Assembly: GCF_900113315.1 (NCBI RefSeq)
Contig: NZ_FOZG01000002.1
Coordinates: 620,001-684,000 of the forward strand
From: Sphingomonas jatrophae
GTDB lineage: Bacteria; Pseudomonadota; Alphaproteobacteria; Sphingomonadales; Sphingomonadaceae
DNA: 64,000 nucleotides
Reading direction: 5' to 3'
In this document: one piece after another, positions 1 through 7,326 of the stretch
How the letters are laid out: the number at the start of each line of letters is the position of its first letter
Numbering within the stretch: position 1 is the stretch's first letter
Notes under the pieces: generated by a model
What the model was told of the DNA's origin: nothing
Seen by the model: the letters and a program-made list of their open reading frames with translations, nothing else
Database searches by the model: none
Program-made: the position numbers and the translations under genes

Positions 1-405
1 ATCGGCAGCTTCGAGGGCTTGCGCGTGCTGGACCTGTTCGCCGGCACCGGCGCGCTGGGGCTGGAGGCACTGTCACGCGGCGCCGCCGCCTGCACGTTCG
101 TCGAGCATGACCGGGCCGCCCTTGCCGCGCTGAATGCCAACATCGCCGCGCTCGGCGCAGAGGGCGCGATCGTCCGCGCGTCCTCCGTCGCAGCCTTTCG
201 CGCGGGCGCCTTCGATCTCGCCTTCCTCGATCCGCCTTATGCCAGCGGCCTCGGCCAGACCGCGCTTGCCGCGCTCGCGCCGCCGCCCGGCGCATGGGCC
301 AGCGTCGAGACCGGGCGGGGCGAGGACGTCGTCGTGCCCGGCTGGGCGGTGGAAGCGGAGCGCGTGTTCGGCAAGGCGAAGATCACCCTGCTGCGCAGTG
401 GGTGA
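1..405 (+). CDS. rsmD: 16S rRNA (guanine-N2)-methyltransferase RsmD, 5'-truncated
   Basis: The gene runs in from before the window: the frame is open from base 1 and ends in TGA at 403-405, leaving 134 codons of the C-terminal part. The visible part begins just before the SAM-binding glycine loop (DLFAGTG) and includes the catalytic DPPY motif (N/DPPY class). RsmD methylates G966 of 16S rRNA in the 30S subunit using S-adenosylmethionine. The N-terminal 45-50 residues typical of the family lie outside. A related N/DPPY rRNA methyltransferase is possible, but spacing and motifs fit RsmD well. Confidence 0.85.
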   Translation: MGSFEGLRVLDLFAGTGALGLEALSRGAAACTFVEHDRAALAALNANIAALGAEGAIVRASSVAAFRAGAFDLAFLDPPYASGLGQTALAALAPPPGAWASVETGRGEDVVVPGWAVEAERVFGKAKITLLRSG

Positions 406-465
406 GCACCGAAACCAATCGTTTACCAGACTGGTCATAACCCTTCCGCTGCGGGAGGATCATCG

Positions 466-786
466 ATGGGCACGCGCTATGCAGCCTTGCTGGAAGATTG
501 GGCGGCAGTGATGGAGAACCGGCGGGAACCGCGTTACGCCACCCGTCTCGCCGGCGCCCTGCTGACCTACCGCCACCGCGACGAGATCCTCGTCGAAAAC
601 GTCTCCCGCTCGGGCGCGCTCGTCACCGGCGCCGACCTGCCCGAACGCGGCACGGAAGTGGTGCTGAGCGCGGGCGCGATGGAAATCGTCGCGACGGTCG
701 CGTGGGCGACGGACCAGTCGTGCGGCCTGATGTTCCACCGCAACATCGATGCAGGCGCGCTCCGCCACCTGCGCCAGGCCGGCTGA
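466..786 (+). CDS. PilZ domain protein
   Basis: This 106-residue protein is essentially one PilZ domain, the c-di-GMP receptor fold. The ligand signature is present: an RxxxR motif at R19-R23 and N-x-S-x-x-G at N45-G50. ATG at 466 is preceded by a GGGAGGA ribosome-binding site about nine bases upstream, which favours it over the internal ATG at 511. It probably senses c-di-GMP in the cytoplasm. A GGDEF-EAL protein that could make or degrade this messenger is encoded about 6.5 kb away, but a direct link is only inference. The output partner is unknown. Confidence 0.75.
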   Translation: MGTRYAALLEDWAAVMENRREPRYATRLAGALLTYRHRDEILVENVSRSGALVTGADLPERGTEVVLSAGAMEIVATVAWATDQSCGLMFHRNIDAGALRHLRQAG

Positions 787-857
787 CCGCTCGGCTTCAC
801 GCTTGCGTCAAGCGATCGCGCATCCCATTTCGCGCGCTCACGCAAGGAGATGCCCGC

Positions 858-1163
858 ATGACGAAGTCCGACCTCGCCGAAAAACTCCGCCAGGCCAATG
901 CCACTCTGCCCGGCAAGGTCGTGCGCCTTGATTTCGGCCCGGATGGCAGCGTCACGCTCGACGGCAACAGCCAGACCATCCTCGAGGACGACACCGGCGC
1001 GGCAAGCGACGCTACGGTGAATATCTCGTGGGACGACTTCAAGTCGCTCGCCAAGGGCCAGCTCAACCCGATGACCGCTTTCATGTCGGGCAAGATCCGG
1101 CTGGACGGCGACATGGGCGTCGCCATGCAGCTTCAGTCGGTCTTCTCCAAGCTCCAGGGCTGA
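858..1163 (+). CDS. SCP2 sterol-binding-like domain protein
   Basis: A 101-residue protein resembling a stand-alone SCP-2 sterol-transfer domain: the C-terminal region with the pattern NPMTAFMSGKIRLDGDMG is characteristic of the family. Such proteins bind lipids or acyl chains in a hydrophobic tunnel; the physiological ligand in bacteria is mostly unknown. The start at 858 follows AAGGAGA at 844-850. The same frame is open further upstream but has no better start. No signal peptide, so cytoplasmic. A role in lipid handling fits the sphingolipid genes elsewhere in the window but is not shown by the sequence. Confidence 0.75.
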   Translation: MTKSDLAEKLRQANATLPGKVVRLDFGPDGSVTLDGNSQTILEDDTGAASDATVNISWDDFKSLAKGQLNPMTAFMSGKIRLDGDMGVAMQLQSVFSKLQG

Positions 1164-1366
1164 TCGCCGCGCTGGCGGGGCGATCCACGCCCCGCCGGCG
1201 GCAGAGTCGCTTTTCTTGTCCACTTCCGCTATGTCGGTCTGGCTGAACGTCGCCCGCGACGGATGATGGGGCGCTCTGGCGCCTCCCTTTGTCCCTTCAA
1301 GCTTCAAGACGCCGGGATGTGCCGCTGTTGGCGCATGCCCGCCACCCATGGGACAAGGACATCCTG

Positions 1367-1573
1367 ATGATCACCGGCACCGTCAAATTCTTCAACGCCG
1401 ACAAGGGCTATGGCTTCATCGCGCCCGAGACCGGCGGCGACGACGCCTTCGTCCATATCTCCGCGGTCGAGCGCGCCGGCATGGCGACGCTCAACAAGGA
1501 CCAGCGCGTCTCCTACGAGCTGGAGACCGATCGGCGTGGCAAGACCTCCGCAGTGAACCTGCAGAGCGCCTGA
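1367..1573 (+). CDS. Cold-shock protein, CspA family
   Basis: A single cold-shock domain of 68 residues. RNP1 (KGYGFIAPE) and RNP2 (DAFVHIS) are intact, so it should bind single-stranded RNA and DNA and act as an RNA chaperone. The ATG at 1367 follows AAGGA at about 1355; upstream in-frame codons look non-coding. The 203-base spacer before it (1164-1366) has no gene and is long enough for the structured 5' leader common in csp genes, though I did not identify a specific fold. A second, double-domain cold-shock protein is encoded on the minus strand at 3996-4604. Confidence 0.9.
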   Translation: MITGTVKFFNADKGYGFIAPETGGDDAFVHISAVERAGMATLNKDQRVSYELETDRRGKTSAVNLQSA

Positions 1574-1685
1574 CCGTGCGTGGCGGGCGCACGCGGCCGC
1601 CACCCGCCCCTTCCCTTTGCGATGCGCCGTGCAGGCCGGCAGTCGCAGCATGGCCGGCACCGTCCGGCGCCTTAGAAAGACCGAT

Positions 1686-1895
1686 ATGTCGAGAACCTCC
1701 CCCGCACCCTATCTGATCGCCAAGGATGAGGAGGGCCGGTTCCGCATCACCATCCGCAGCACCCGCTACAATTCGCAGAATTATCCGATCACGGTGTCGA
1801 CGCTGCAGCCGGAGACATTCGCCACCGCCACCGCCGCCCGCGCCCATGCCAAGCAGGAATTTGGCGCGCAGGCAGGCCAGTTCGCGAGCAAATAA
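1686..1895 (+). CDS. Small conserved-type hypothetical protein
   Basis: A predicted 69-residue soluble protein of no family I recognise. It is polar, with a short beta-rich middle (RFRITIRSTRYNSQNYPITV) and an alanine-rich helical C-terminus, and lacks a signal peptide, cysteines or membrane segments. ATG 1686 is chosen because residues upstream in the frame look like translated spacer; in-frame ATGs at 1617 and 1650 are alternatives. No clear Shine-Dalgarno is visible (only AGAAAGA at 1674-1680). It stands alone between the cold-shock gene and the convergent operon ending at 1917. Confidence 0.5.
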   Translation: MSRTSPAPYLIAKDEEGRFRITIRSTRYNSQNYPITVSTLQPETFATATAARAHAKQEFGAQAGQFASK

Positions 1896-1916
1896 GGCCG
1901 CTTGCGGCCGCCCGTG

Positions 1917-2846
1917 TCAGCCATGGGCGGCCGCCACCCACCGCTCCCCCGCCCTCATCGTCGCGATCGCCTCTGCCGCCAGCCCGGCGACGAACGGATC
2001 CGCATCGCGCGCCGCCCGCGCAAAAGCGTCCGCCCGCTCGGCACGTGACGGCGCCACCCGCGCCGCTGCGGCGAGGGCCGCGAAGCGCGCCCAGCCATTG
2101 GGATGGCCGGCCCCCACCTCCGCCACCAGCGCCCGCCCCTCCTCGCCGCCCAGCGCCGCGGCGAGCGGCAGCAGCGCCGTGAGCGAGGTGGTCGTCAGCA
2201 CCTCCGTGACGCGGTCCGCCTCGGGATCGAAGCGGTGCTGCACCGCCGGCGCGCGGCCGCGCGTCTCCGCCATCAGGTTGATCGTGATCGACAGCCGCTC
2301 GGCCGGCAGCTGGCGATGCACATCGCGGTGCGCGCGGTAGAGCATCAGCTCGCCCGGCCCCAGCATGCGCCGCCCTGCCGGCACCAGCCCTGCCGCCGCA
2401 CCCGGCGCGGCCGAACCGAGCGCCGGATCGCGCTCCCAATAGTCGCTGGCATAGCCCGGCCCGTGATAGCCGAGCGTCACGAAGGCGAAATCGTGATCGT
2501 GCGCGACGCCGTAGAAGAAGGGCGCCAGCCCGCCCGCGCGCACCACCGGATCGTCTGGCGCCGGCCATAGGCAGGCACGCAGGAACCAGCCGTCCCCGCG
2601 ATGAAGCATCATCACCTGCGCGCTGTAGCGGCTGGCGCGCGCCTGAGGGGCGCAGCGCGCCACCAGCGCGGCAATCGCGAGATCGCCGAGGAAGCGCCGG
2701 TCCCGCCCCAGTGCAGCGAGGATCGGCGCCTGCGCCGCCAACGCCGCCTCGTCCCGCGGATCGAACCGTGCATCGGCCAGGCGCGCGGCCGCATCGTCGA
2801 GGCAGAGCCGCTCCGTGCCGCCGCCTGCTGCCAGCGCTACCGGCAT
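1917..2846 (-). CDS. Cupin-like metal-binding protein with C-terminal HEAT-like helices
   Basis: Third gene of a three-gene minus-strand operon. The 309-residue protein has a helical N-terminus, a central beta-rich segment with an HDHDF motif inside GVAHDHDFAFVTLGY, and later AHRDVH, a layout like the two metal-binding motifs of a cupin/double-stranded beta-helix. The last 90 residues look like HEAT-type helical repeats. Relatives in sphingomonads are, to my recollection, often auto-labelled transposase, but nothing here resembles a DDE or serine recombinase and no terminal repeats are seen. Its start overlaps the stop of the preceding HEAT gene by 10 bases, implying translational coupling. 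I infer an Fe- or metal-dependent enzyme acting on the small peptide encoded first in the operon; substrate and reaction are unknown. Confidence 0.6.
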   Translation of the reverse strand: MPVALAAGGGTERLCLDDAAARLADARFDPRDEAALAAQAPILAALGRDRRFLGDLAIAALVARCAPQARASRYSAQVMMLHRGDGWFLRACLWPAPDDPVVRAGGLAPFFYGVAHDHDFAFVTLGYHGPGYASDYWERDPALGSAAPGAAAGLVPAGRRMLGPGELMLYRAHRDVHRQLPAERLSITINLMAETRGRAPAVQHRFDPEADRVTEVLTTTSLTALLPLAAALGGEEGRALVAEVGAGHPNGWARFAALAAAARVAPSRAERADAFARAARDADPFVAGLAAEAIATMRAGERWVAAAHG

Positions 2847-3733
2847 GGCTGCGCCTCACGCGCGGCCCGTGCCAACGCCGCCCGCGCTGCCGCGGCGACA
2901 TCGCGGTGAGGATCGTCCGCCAGCTGCGTGACCGCCGCGCGGCCCGCCGCCGGATCGAGCGCGACCAGGGTCCGCGCCGCGGCCCAGCGGAGGAAGAAGC
3001 GCGGATCCTCCAGCCACCGCGCCACAGTTGGCACCGCATCGGCACGCCCCGTTTCGGCCAGCAGCCGCATCAGCATCTGCGCGAGGCTCGCCTCCGCCTC
3101 GCCCGCGGCCGCGCCGACCAGTGCGTGCGTCGTCGCGTCATATTCGGCGCGCAGGCCTTCGCGCCCCGTCTTCACCAGCGCCTGCACCCACAGGATGTCG
3201 CGGCTGGCGCTCTCGACGATGAAGCCTTCGCGCCGCCCGTCGACGCGCAGCAGCGCGCTCGTTTGCAGCGGGGCTGCCCCGCGATAGGTGCAGCGCGGCC
3301 CGGCGCCCGCGTCGAACCCCGCGTCGATCGCCGGCGCATCCCACCAGCCGAGCGTGGCGCCCCCTGCGTCGAGCACGCGGTAGAGGATCGTCGCCCCCTC
3401 AAACCCGATCGATCCGCGCCCGCCGCCCGCCTGCTTGCGCGCCGCCAGCCGATCGACCGCGATCGTCGCCAGCGAGATGGTCGCGCAGGCATCGTCGATC
3501 AGCACCAGCCCCTGCGCCAGCCCGCCCGCTATGGCCGGAAAGGGCAAGGGCGCGTCCGGCCGGCGACGCGCCTCGGCCGCGAGCGCCGCAACGGTCCGCT
3601 CCGCCCAGCCATCGGCGGCGAGCAGGGCGCGCACCGCCTGCTCAGCCGCCGCCGCGTCGCCCGCCGCCGCCCTGCTCGCGCGCAGATAGGCGGCGACGGG
3701 CGCCCATGTCCGCCACTCCGCGGCGAAGGACAT
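2837..3733 (-). CDS. HEAT-repeat domain protein of the small-peptide operon
   Basis: Second gene of the operon, 298 residues. The N-terminal 100 residues are helical and alanine-rich. A middle region of about 120 residues (from GSIGFEGATILYR to SRDILWVQ) is mixed alpha/beta and unfamiliar. The C-terminal 80 residues read as HEAT repeats (WLEDPRFFLRWAAARTLVAL, then DPHRDVAAAARAALA). HEAT repeats usually provide a protein- or peptide-binding surface. It starts five bases after the stop of the 52-codon gene and overlaps the next gene by 10 bases, so the three are almost certainly co-expressed. A scaffold or peptide-recognition subunit is the likeliest role; this is inference from domain type and context. 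Confidence 0.6.
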   Translation of the reverse strand: MSFAAEWRTWAPVAAYLRASRAAAGDAAAAEQAVRALLAADGWAERTVAALAAEARRRPDAPLPFPAIAGGLAQGLVLIDDACATISLATIAVDRLAARKQAGGGRGSIGFEGATILYRVLDAGGATLGWWDAPAIDAGFDAGAGPRCTYRGAAPLQTSALLRVDGRREGFIVESASRDILWVQALVKTGREGLRAEYDATTHALVGAAAGEAEASLAQMLMRLLAETGRADAVPTVARWLEDPRFFLRWAAARTLVALDPAAGRAAVTQLADDPHRDVAAAARAALARAAREAQPCR

Positions 3734-3738
3734 GCCGG

Positions 3739-3897
3739 TCAGCCCTCGGTGACGACGACGACGGTTATGACGCTGTTGAAGCAGACGCTGCCGCCCACTT
3801 CCGCCTGGTGCAGCGTGCCGGCAAGGCCTACGCGCGTGTCGAGATCGGGCAGGTCGTCGAGGCGCAGTGTCGGCAGACGGTCGGTCGGCAGGTCCAT
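3739..3897 (-). CDS. 52-residue peptide, candidate modified-peptide precursor
   Basis: This short gene opens the operon. ATG at 3897 is preceded by GAGGAG eight bases upstream, and the stop lies five bases before the HEAT gene. The peptide has an acidic, leucine-rich N-terminal part (MDLPTDRLPTLRLDDLPDLD), then a Gly-Gly at residues 35-36, then a hydrophobic 16-residue tail SVCFNSVITVVVVTEG with a single Cys39 and Asn41. The layout of leader, Gly-Gly and short tail, translated just ahead of two unusual proteins, resembles a ribosomally made, post-translationally modified peptide precursor. No protease or export gene is adjacent. It could instead be a small structural partner of the two proteins. 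Coding status rests on RBS, spacing and operon position. Confidence 0.6.
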   Translation of the reverse strand: MDLPTDRLPTLRLDDLPDLDTRVGLAGTLHQAEVGGSVCFNSVITVVVVTEG

Positions 3898-3995
3898 GGC
3901 AGGCTCCTCATCGTGGAGCCGCCATTGTGGCGCGATCTCATCCTCTTTGGGGCGCGGTCCGGTCCAGTTTGGCGCCTTCTCCGCGCATCGGCGGC

Positions 3996-4604
3996 TCAGT
4001 CGGGCGCGGCGACCATCACCACCAACGGCCCTTTACGCCCTTCGGCGATGCGCACCTGCAACGGCTGTTCGGGCGTGAGATCGACCAGCCCGCCCCGCCG
4101 CACCGTCTCCATGTGGACGAAGATGTCGTCGTCCGACCCCGCCCGGTTGACGAAGCCATAGCCGCGCAGCCGGTTGAACCACTTGACGATCACCGGCTCC
4201 CACGCGCCCGCCGCATCGACCAGCGCAACGGGATCGGTGCGGTCGGCGGCGCGACGGAGCGCCGGCTCGGGATCGGCGACGGTGGCGCAGCTCAGGTCGA
4301 TCGCGACAACACGGCGGGCTTGACGCCCCCGGTCCCGCGCCACGGCGAGGCATTCCACCCGCGCCCCCTCCGGCAGCGAGCGGCGGCCATGATCGCGCAG
4401 CGCACTGAAGTGGACGAGCACGTCTCCCCCGCCATCCTCCGCGACGAGGAAGCCGAAGCCGCGGACCACGTCGAACCACTTCACCGTGCCCGTAACGGCC
4501 TCGCCCTCGTCCTCGACCGGGAAAGCGATCACGGAGCCGGGCACGGCGATGCCTGCCGCGCCGACGCGCGTCTCCCCCTCGTCCTGTTGCTGGTCGAGTC
4601 GCAT
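3996..4604 (-). CDS. Double cold-shock domain protein
   Basis: A 202-residue protein with two cold-shock domains: the first near residues 36-100 (GTVKWFDVVRGFGF, then DVLVHFSAL), the second near residues 136-198 (VIVKWFNRLRGYGF, then DIFVHMETV). RNP1 and RNP2 are recognisable in both, linked by about 35 residues. Tandem-CSD proteins of this size are common in alphaproteobacteria and act as nucleic-acid chaperones, often in stationary phase. The gene is separate from the peptide operon downstream (98-base gap). The second domain is slightly divergent after RNP2. Confidence 0.85.
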   Translation of the reverse strand: MRLDQQQDEGETRVGAAGIAVPGSVIAFPVEDEGEAVTGTVKWFDVVRGFGFLVAEDGGGDVLVHFSALRDHGRRSLPEGARVECLAVARDRGRQARRVVAIDLSCATVADPEPALRRAADRTDPVALVDAAGAWEPVIVKWFNRLRGYGFVNRAGSDDDIFVHMETVRRGGLVDLTPEQPLQVRIAEGRKGPLVVMVAAPD

Positions 4605-4697
4605 GCGACCGTCCTTCCCCCTTAAGATGACGCTAACATGAACCTAGGTGGAAACGTAGCGGCAATTTGCGGGATTAGCGCAGATGTCGGACGGTCT

Positions 4698-5249
4698 TCA
4701 GTCGGCAACCTCGTCGTCACAGTCGAGCGCACTGCCACCGAGAACAAGCCGCGCCACCGCGAAGTCATGGCCGGCACGCAGCATCGCCGCGAGCTGTCGA
4801 CGGGCCTTGTCGGGGTCTGCCGGCCCACCCCATGGCCCCAGCCGCTTGCGCCGGGCAAAGGCGCGCGCCGCCGCCAGCGCCGCGCCTTCGGCATCCTCCT
4901 CCGCATCGCGAAGCGCCGCGGCATCCTCGCGCGTCACGCCGGCGGCGCGCAGCGCATCCGCCTGTCGCCGCGCGCCATAGCCCCGCCTGGCCAGCGATGC
5001 CGTGCGCGCGGCGGCGAAGGCGCGGTCGTCGACATAGCCCGCCGCCGCCATCCGCTCGACCAGCGCCTCGACCGGGGGCGCGCCCTCGCCCGCCCAGCCT
5101 CGCTCGGTAATCTTTCTTTGCAGATAGGCCGCCAGTCTCGCGCGCGTGGTGGCAAATCGGCCGACATAGCGGATCGCCATGCCGTCCAGCGCCGCCCGAT
5201 CGAGCGGCGGTAGGTTGCGATTTCGTGAAGGCCGTGCCACGCGCCCCAT
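4698..5249 (-). CDS. recX: Regulatory protein RecX
   Basis: RecX-family protein, 183 residues from the chosen start; it modulates RecA filaments during recombination and SOS. The helical repeats are recognisable: AIRYVGRFATTRARLAAYL near the N-terminus, then VEALVERMAAAGYVDDRAFAAA, then RRGYGARRQADALRAAGV, and a C-terminal AAARAFARRKRLGPW segment. The start is uncertain: in-frame ATGs lie at 5336, 5285 and 5249, none with a strong ribosome-binding site; 5249 gives the usual length ahead of the first repeat. recA is not in the window, and the gene is divergent from the acyl-AMP ligase. Confidence 0.8.
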   Translation of the reverse strand: MGRVARPSRNRNLPPLDRAALDGMAIRYVGRFATTRARLAAYLQRKITERGWAGEGAPPVEALVERMAAAGYVDDRAFAAARTASLARRGYGARRQADALRAAGVTREDAAALRDAEEDAEGAALAAARAFARRKRLGPWGGPADPDKARRQLAAMLRAGHDFAVARLVLGGSALDCDDEVAD

Positions 5250-5351
5250 TCGTGCCACAGTCGGGCCGGATTTTGAACCCGGCATGCCCGCATCAGGGCA
5301 GGCTGTAACGGTTTCGCCGCCCCCGCGCAGGGGCACGGCGATGCGGAGATG

Positions 5352-5360
5352 GAAGAAGGG
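5352..5360 (+). promoter_or_regulatory. Ribosome-binding site that fixes a GTG start
   Basis: GAAGAAGGG lies six bases before GTG 5367. The upstream in-frame ATG at 5349 overlaps this site and has no comparable sequence of its own, so GTG 5367 is the better start for the acyl-AMP ligase. Confidence 0.5.
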
Positions 5361-5366
5361 TATCGA

Positions 5367-7160
5367 GTGACGGCTCCCGACATGACCGGCGCGGAGAGGG
5401 CAGACGATGCGAAGGGCCGCGCGGGCGCGCAGGCACCGCTCGTGGTGACGCCGACGGACGACGCCCTGACGCGTCGCTACGCCGATTTTGCGACCTTGGG
5501 CGAATCACTGGATTATGCGGCGCAAGGCAAACGCGGGCTCAACTTCCACGACGCCCGCGGCACGCTGATCCGTGCCTATCCGTTTTCCGAGATGCGCGCC
5601 GATGCGCTGGGCCATGCGCGCCGGCTGATCGCGGCGGGCATCCGCCCGGGTGATCGCGTCGCGCTGGTGGCGGAGACGGGCACCGACTTCGCCGCGCTCT
5701 TCTTCGGCGCGGTCTATGCCGGCGCGTGGCCCGTGCCGTTGCCGCTGCCGACCAGCTTTGCCGGCAAGGACAGCTATATCGGACAGCTCGAGGTCCAGCT
5801 CGGCAGCTCCGACCCCGCGTTGTTCCTGTATCCGGCCGAGCTCGCCGGCATGGCGGCGGCCGCTGCCACCGCCTGCGGCCTGACGGGCGAGGATTGGGAG
5901 ACGTTCGCCGCGCGCCCCGCCCCGCCAGCGACGCTGCCGACGGCCAGCCCCGACGACATCGCCTATCTGCAATATAGCAGCGGCTCGACGCGCTTCCCCC
6001 ACGGCGTCGCCGTCACCCACCACGCGCTGCTCGCCAATCTTGCCGCGCACAGCCACGGCATGGACGTGCGCGACGGGGATCGCTGCGTCTCATGGCTGCC
6101 CTGGTATCACGACATGGGGCTGGTCGGCTGCTTCCTGTCGCTCGTCGCCAACCAGGTGTCGGGCGATTACCTCAAGACCGAGGATTTCGCCCGCCGTCCG
6201 CTGGCCTGGCTGGACCTGATCAGCCGCAATCCCGGCCAGACGCTCTCCTACTCGCCCACCTTCGGCTACGATATCTGCGCGCGGCGCATGTCGTCGCAGA
6301 CGCGCGCCGCCGATCGCTTCGATCTGTCGCGCTGGCGCCTCGCCGGCAACGGCGCGGACATGATCCGGCCCGACGTGATGCAGGCCTTTGTCGATGCCTT
6401 CGCCGATGCCGGCTTCGACGCGCACGCCTTCACTCCCTCCTACGGCCTCGCCGAGGCGACGCTCGCCGTGTCGATCATGCCGCCCGGCGAAGGCATTGTC
6501 GTCGAGCTGGTCGAGGAGACCGAGCTGTCGGGTGGCGGCGTCGCCGCGAAGGACCGGCCGCAGCGCTACCGCGCCGTCGTCAACTGCGGCAAGCCGGTGC
6601 GCGGCATGGAGATCGAGATCCGCGAGGAGGACGGCCAGCCGCTGCCCGACCGCGCGATCGGCAAGGTGTGGTGCCGCGGCACCTCCGTCATGGAGGGCTA
6701 TTTCCGCGACCCGGAGGCGACCGCCGCGTGCATGGCGGACGGCTGGCTCGACACGGGCGACATGGGCTATTTGTCTGACGGCTATATCTACATCGTCGGC
6801 CGGGCGAAGGACATGATCATCGTCAACGGCAAGAACCACTGGCCGCAGGATATCGAGTGGGCGGTGGAGCAGCTGCCGGGCTTCAAGGCGGGCGACATCG
6901 CCGCTTTCGCCATCACGACCCCCGGCGGGGAGGAGACGCCCGCCGTCCTCGTCCAGTGCCGCACCTCGGATCTGGCCGAGCGTGCCCGCCTGCGCGAGGA
7001 GATTCGTGAGCGGGTGCGCGCCATCACCGGCATGAACTGCGTGATCGAGCTGGTGCCGCCGCGCACGCTGCCGCGCACCTCGTCCGGCAAGCTCAGCCGG
7101 GCCAAGGCGCGCAATCTTTATCTCTCGGGCGAGATCCAGCCCTACAACATCGCCGCGTGA
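5367..7160 (+). CDS. Fatty acyl-AMP ligase (FAAL-type)
   Basis: A 597-residue ANL-superfamily enzyme that activates fatty acids as acyl-AMP and typically hands them to an acyl carrier protein. The phosphate loop YLQYSSGSTRFPHGV, the SYGLAEATLA adenine-binding motif, the DTGD motif and the C-terminal lysine region (RTSSGKLSRAKAR) are present. The segment after the WLPWYHDMGLVG block (SLVANQVSGDYLKTEDFARR) matches the insertion that distinguishes FAALs from acyl-CoA synthetases. In bacterial sphingolipid gene sets an acyl-AMP ligase of this kind accompanies serine palmitoyltransferase and its ACP; those genes lie at 42.5-44 kb, so it may load that carrier, but distance makes this inference. Start GTG 5367 rather than ATG 5349, because of the ribosome-binding site. 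Confidence 0.85.
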   Translation: MTAPDMTGAERADDAKGRAGAQAPLVVTPTDDALTRRYADFATLGESLDYAAQGKRGLNFHDARGTLIRAYPFSEMRADALGHARRLIAAGIRPGDRVALVAETGTDFAALFFGAVYAGAWPVPLPLPTSFAGKDSYIGQLEVQLGSSDPALFLYPAELAGMAAAAATACGLTGEDWETFAARPAPPATLPTASPDDIAYLQYSSGSTRFPHGVAVTHHALLANLAAHSHGMDVRDGDRCVSWLPWYHDMGLVGCFLSLVANQVSGDYLKTEDFARRPLAWLDLISRNPGQTLSYSPTFGYDICARRMSSQTRAADRFDLSRWRLAGNGADMIRPDVMQAFVDAFADAGFDAHAFTPSYGLAEATLAVSIMPPGEGIVVELVEETELSGGGVAAKDRPQRYRAVVNCGKPVRGMEIEIREEDGQPLPDRAIGKVWCRGTSVMEGYFRDPEATAACMADGWLDTGDMGYLSDGYIYIVGRAKDMIIVNGKNHWPQDIEWAVEQLPGFKAGDIAAFAITTPGGEETPAVLVQCRTSDLAERARLREEIRERVRAITGMNCVIELVPPRTLPRTSSGKLSRAKARNLYLSGEIQPYNIAA

Positions 7161-7196
7161 CGGGCCGGGCTGGGTCGCGCGCGACCCTCCGGCCCG
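7161..7196 (+). terminator. Long GC hairpin after the acyl-AMP ligase, no T-run
   Basis: CGGGCCGG at 7161-7168 pairs with CCGGCCCG at 7189-7196, enclosing a second hairpin GGGTCGC/GCGACCC. It starts at the first base after the stop codon. There is no run of T after it, so it may stop transcription only with help from Rho, or may protect the mRNA 3' end. Confidence 0.35.
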
Positions 7197-7260
7197 AAGC
7201 CTCTCAGATCAGGGCAGATTCCCGCTCTTCGGGTTATCCGGTCCGATGCCGATCGATTAT

Positions 7261-7285
7261 CCGTAATTCGGTTCAGGAATTGCGG
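7261..7285 (+). promoter_or_regulatory. Inverted repeat in the leader of the GGDEF-EAL gene
   Basis: CCGTAATTC at 7261-7269 faces GAATTGCGG at 7277-7285 across a seven-base loop, with one mismatch that would be a G-U pair in RNA. It lies 41 bases before the start codon in an otherwise AT-richer stretch. It could be an operator or an mRNA hairpin; nothing else identifies the factor. Confidence 0.35.
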
Positions 7286-7326
7286 AGATTAGGGGTCCGT
7301 TTAAGCATCGGGGCTAAATCGGCGCC

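Noticed and set aside
1917-2846. Transposase, a label such proteins may receive automatically
   Set aside because: No DDE triad, recombinase motif, or terminal inverted repeats; the histidine motifs and HEAT-like tail point elsewhere.
4698-5336. Longer RecX starting at 5336 or 5285
   Set aside because: No ribosome-binding site, and the extra residues look like translated spacer; kept as alternatives in the recX entry.
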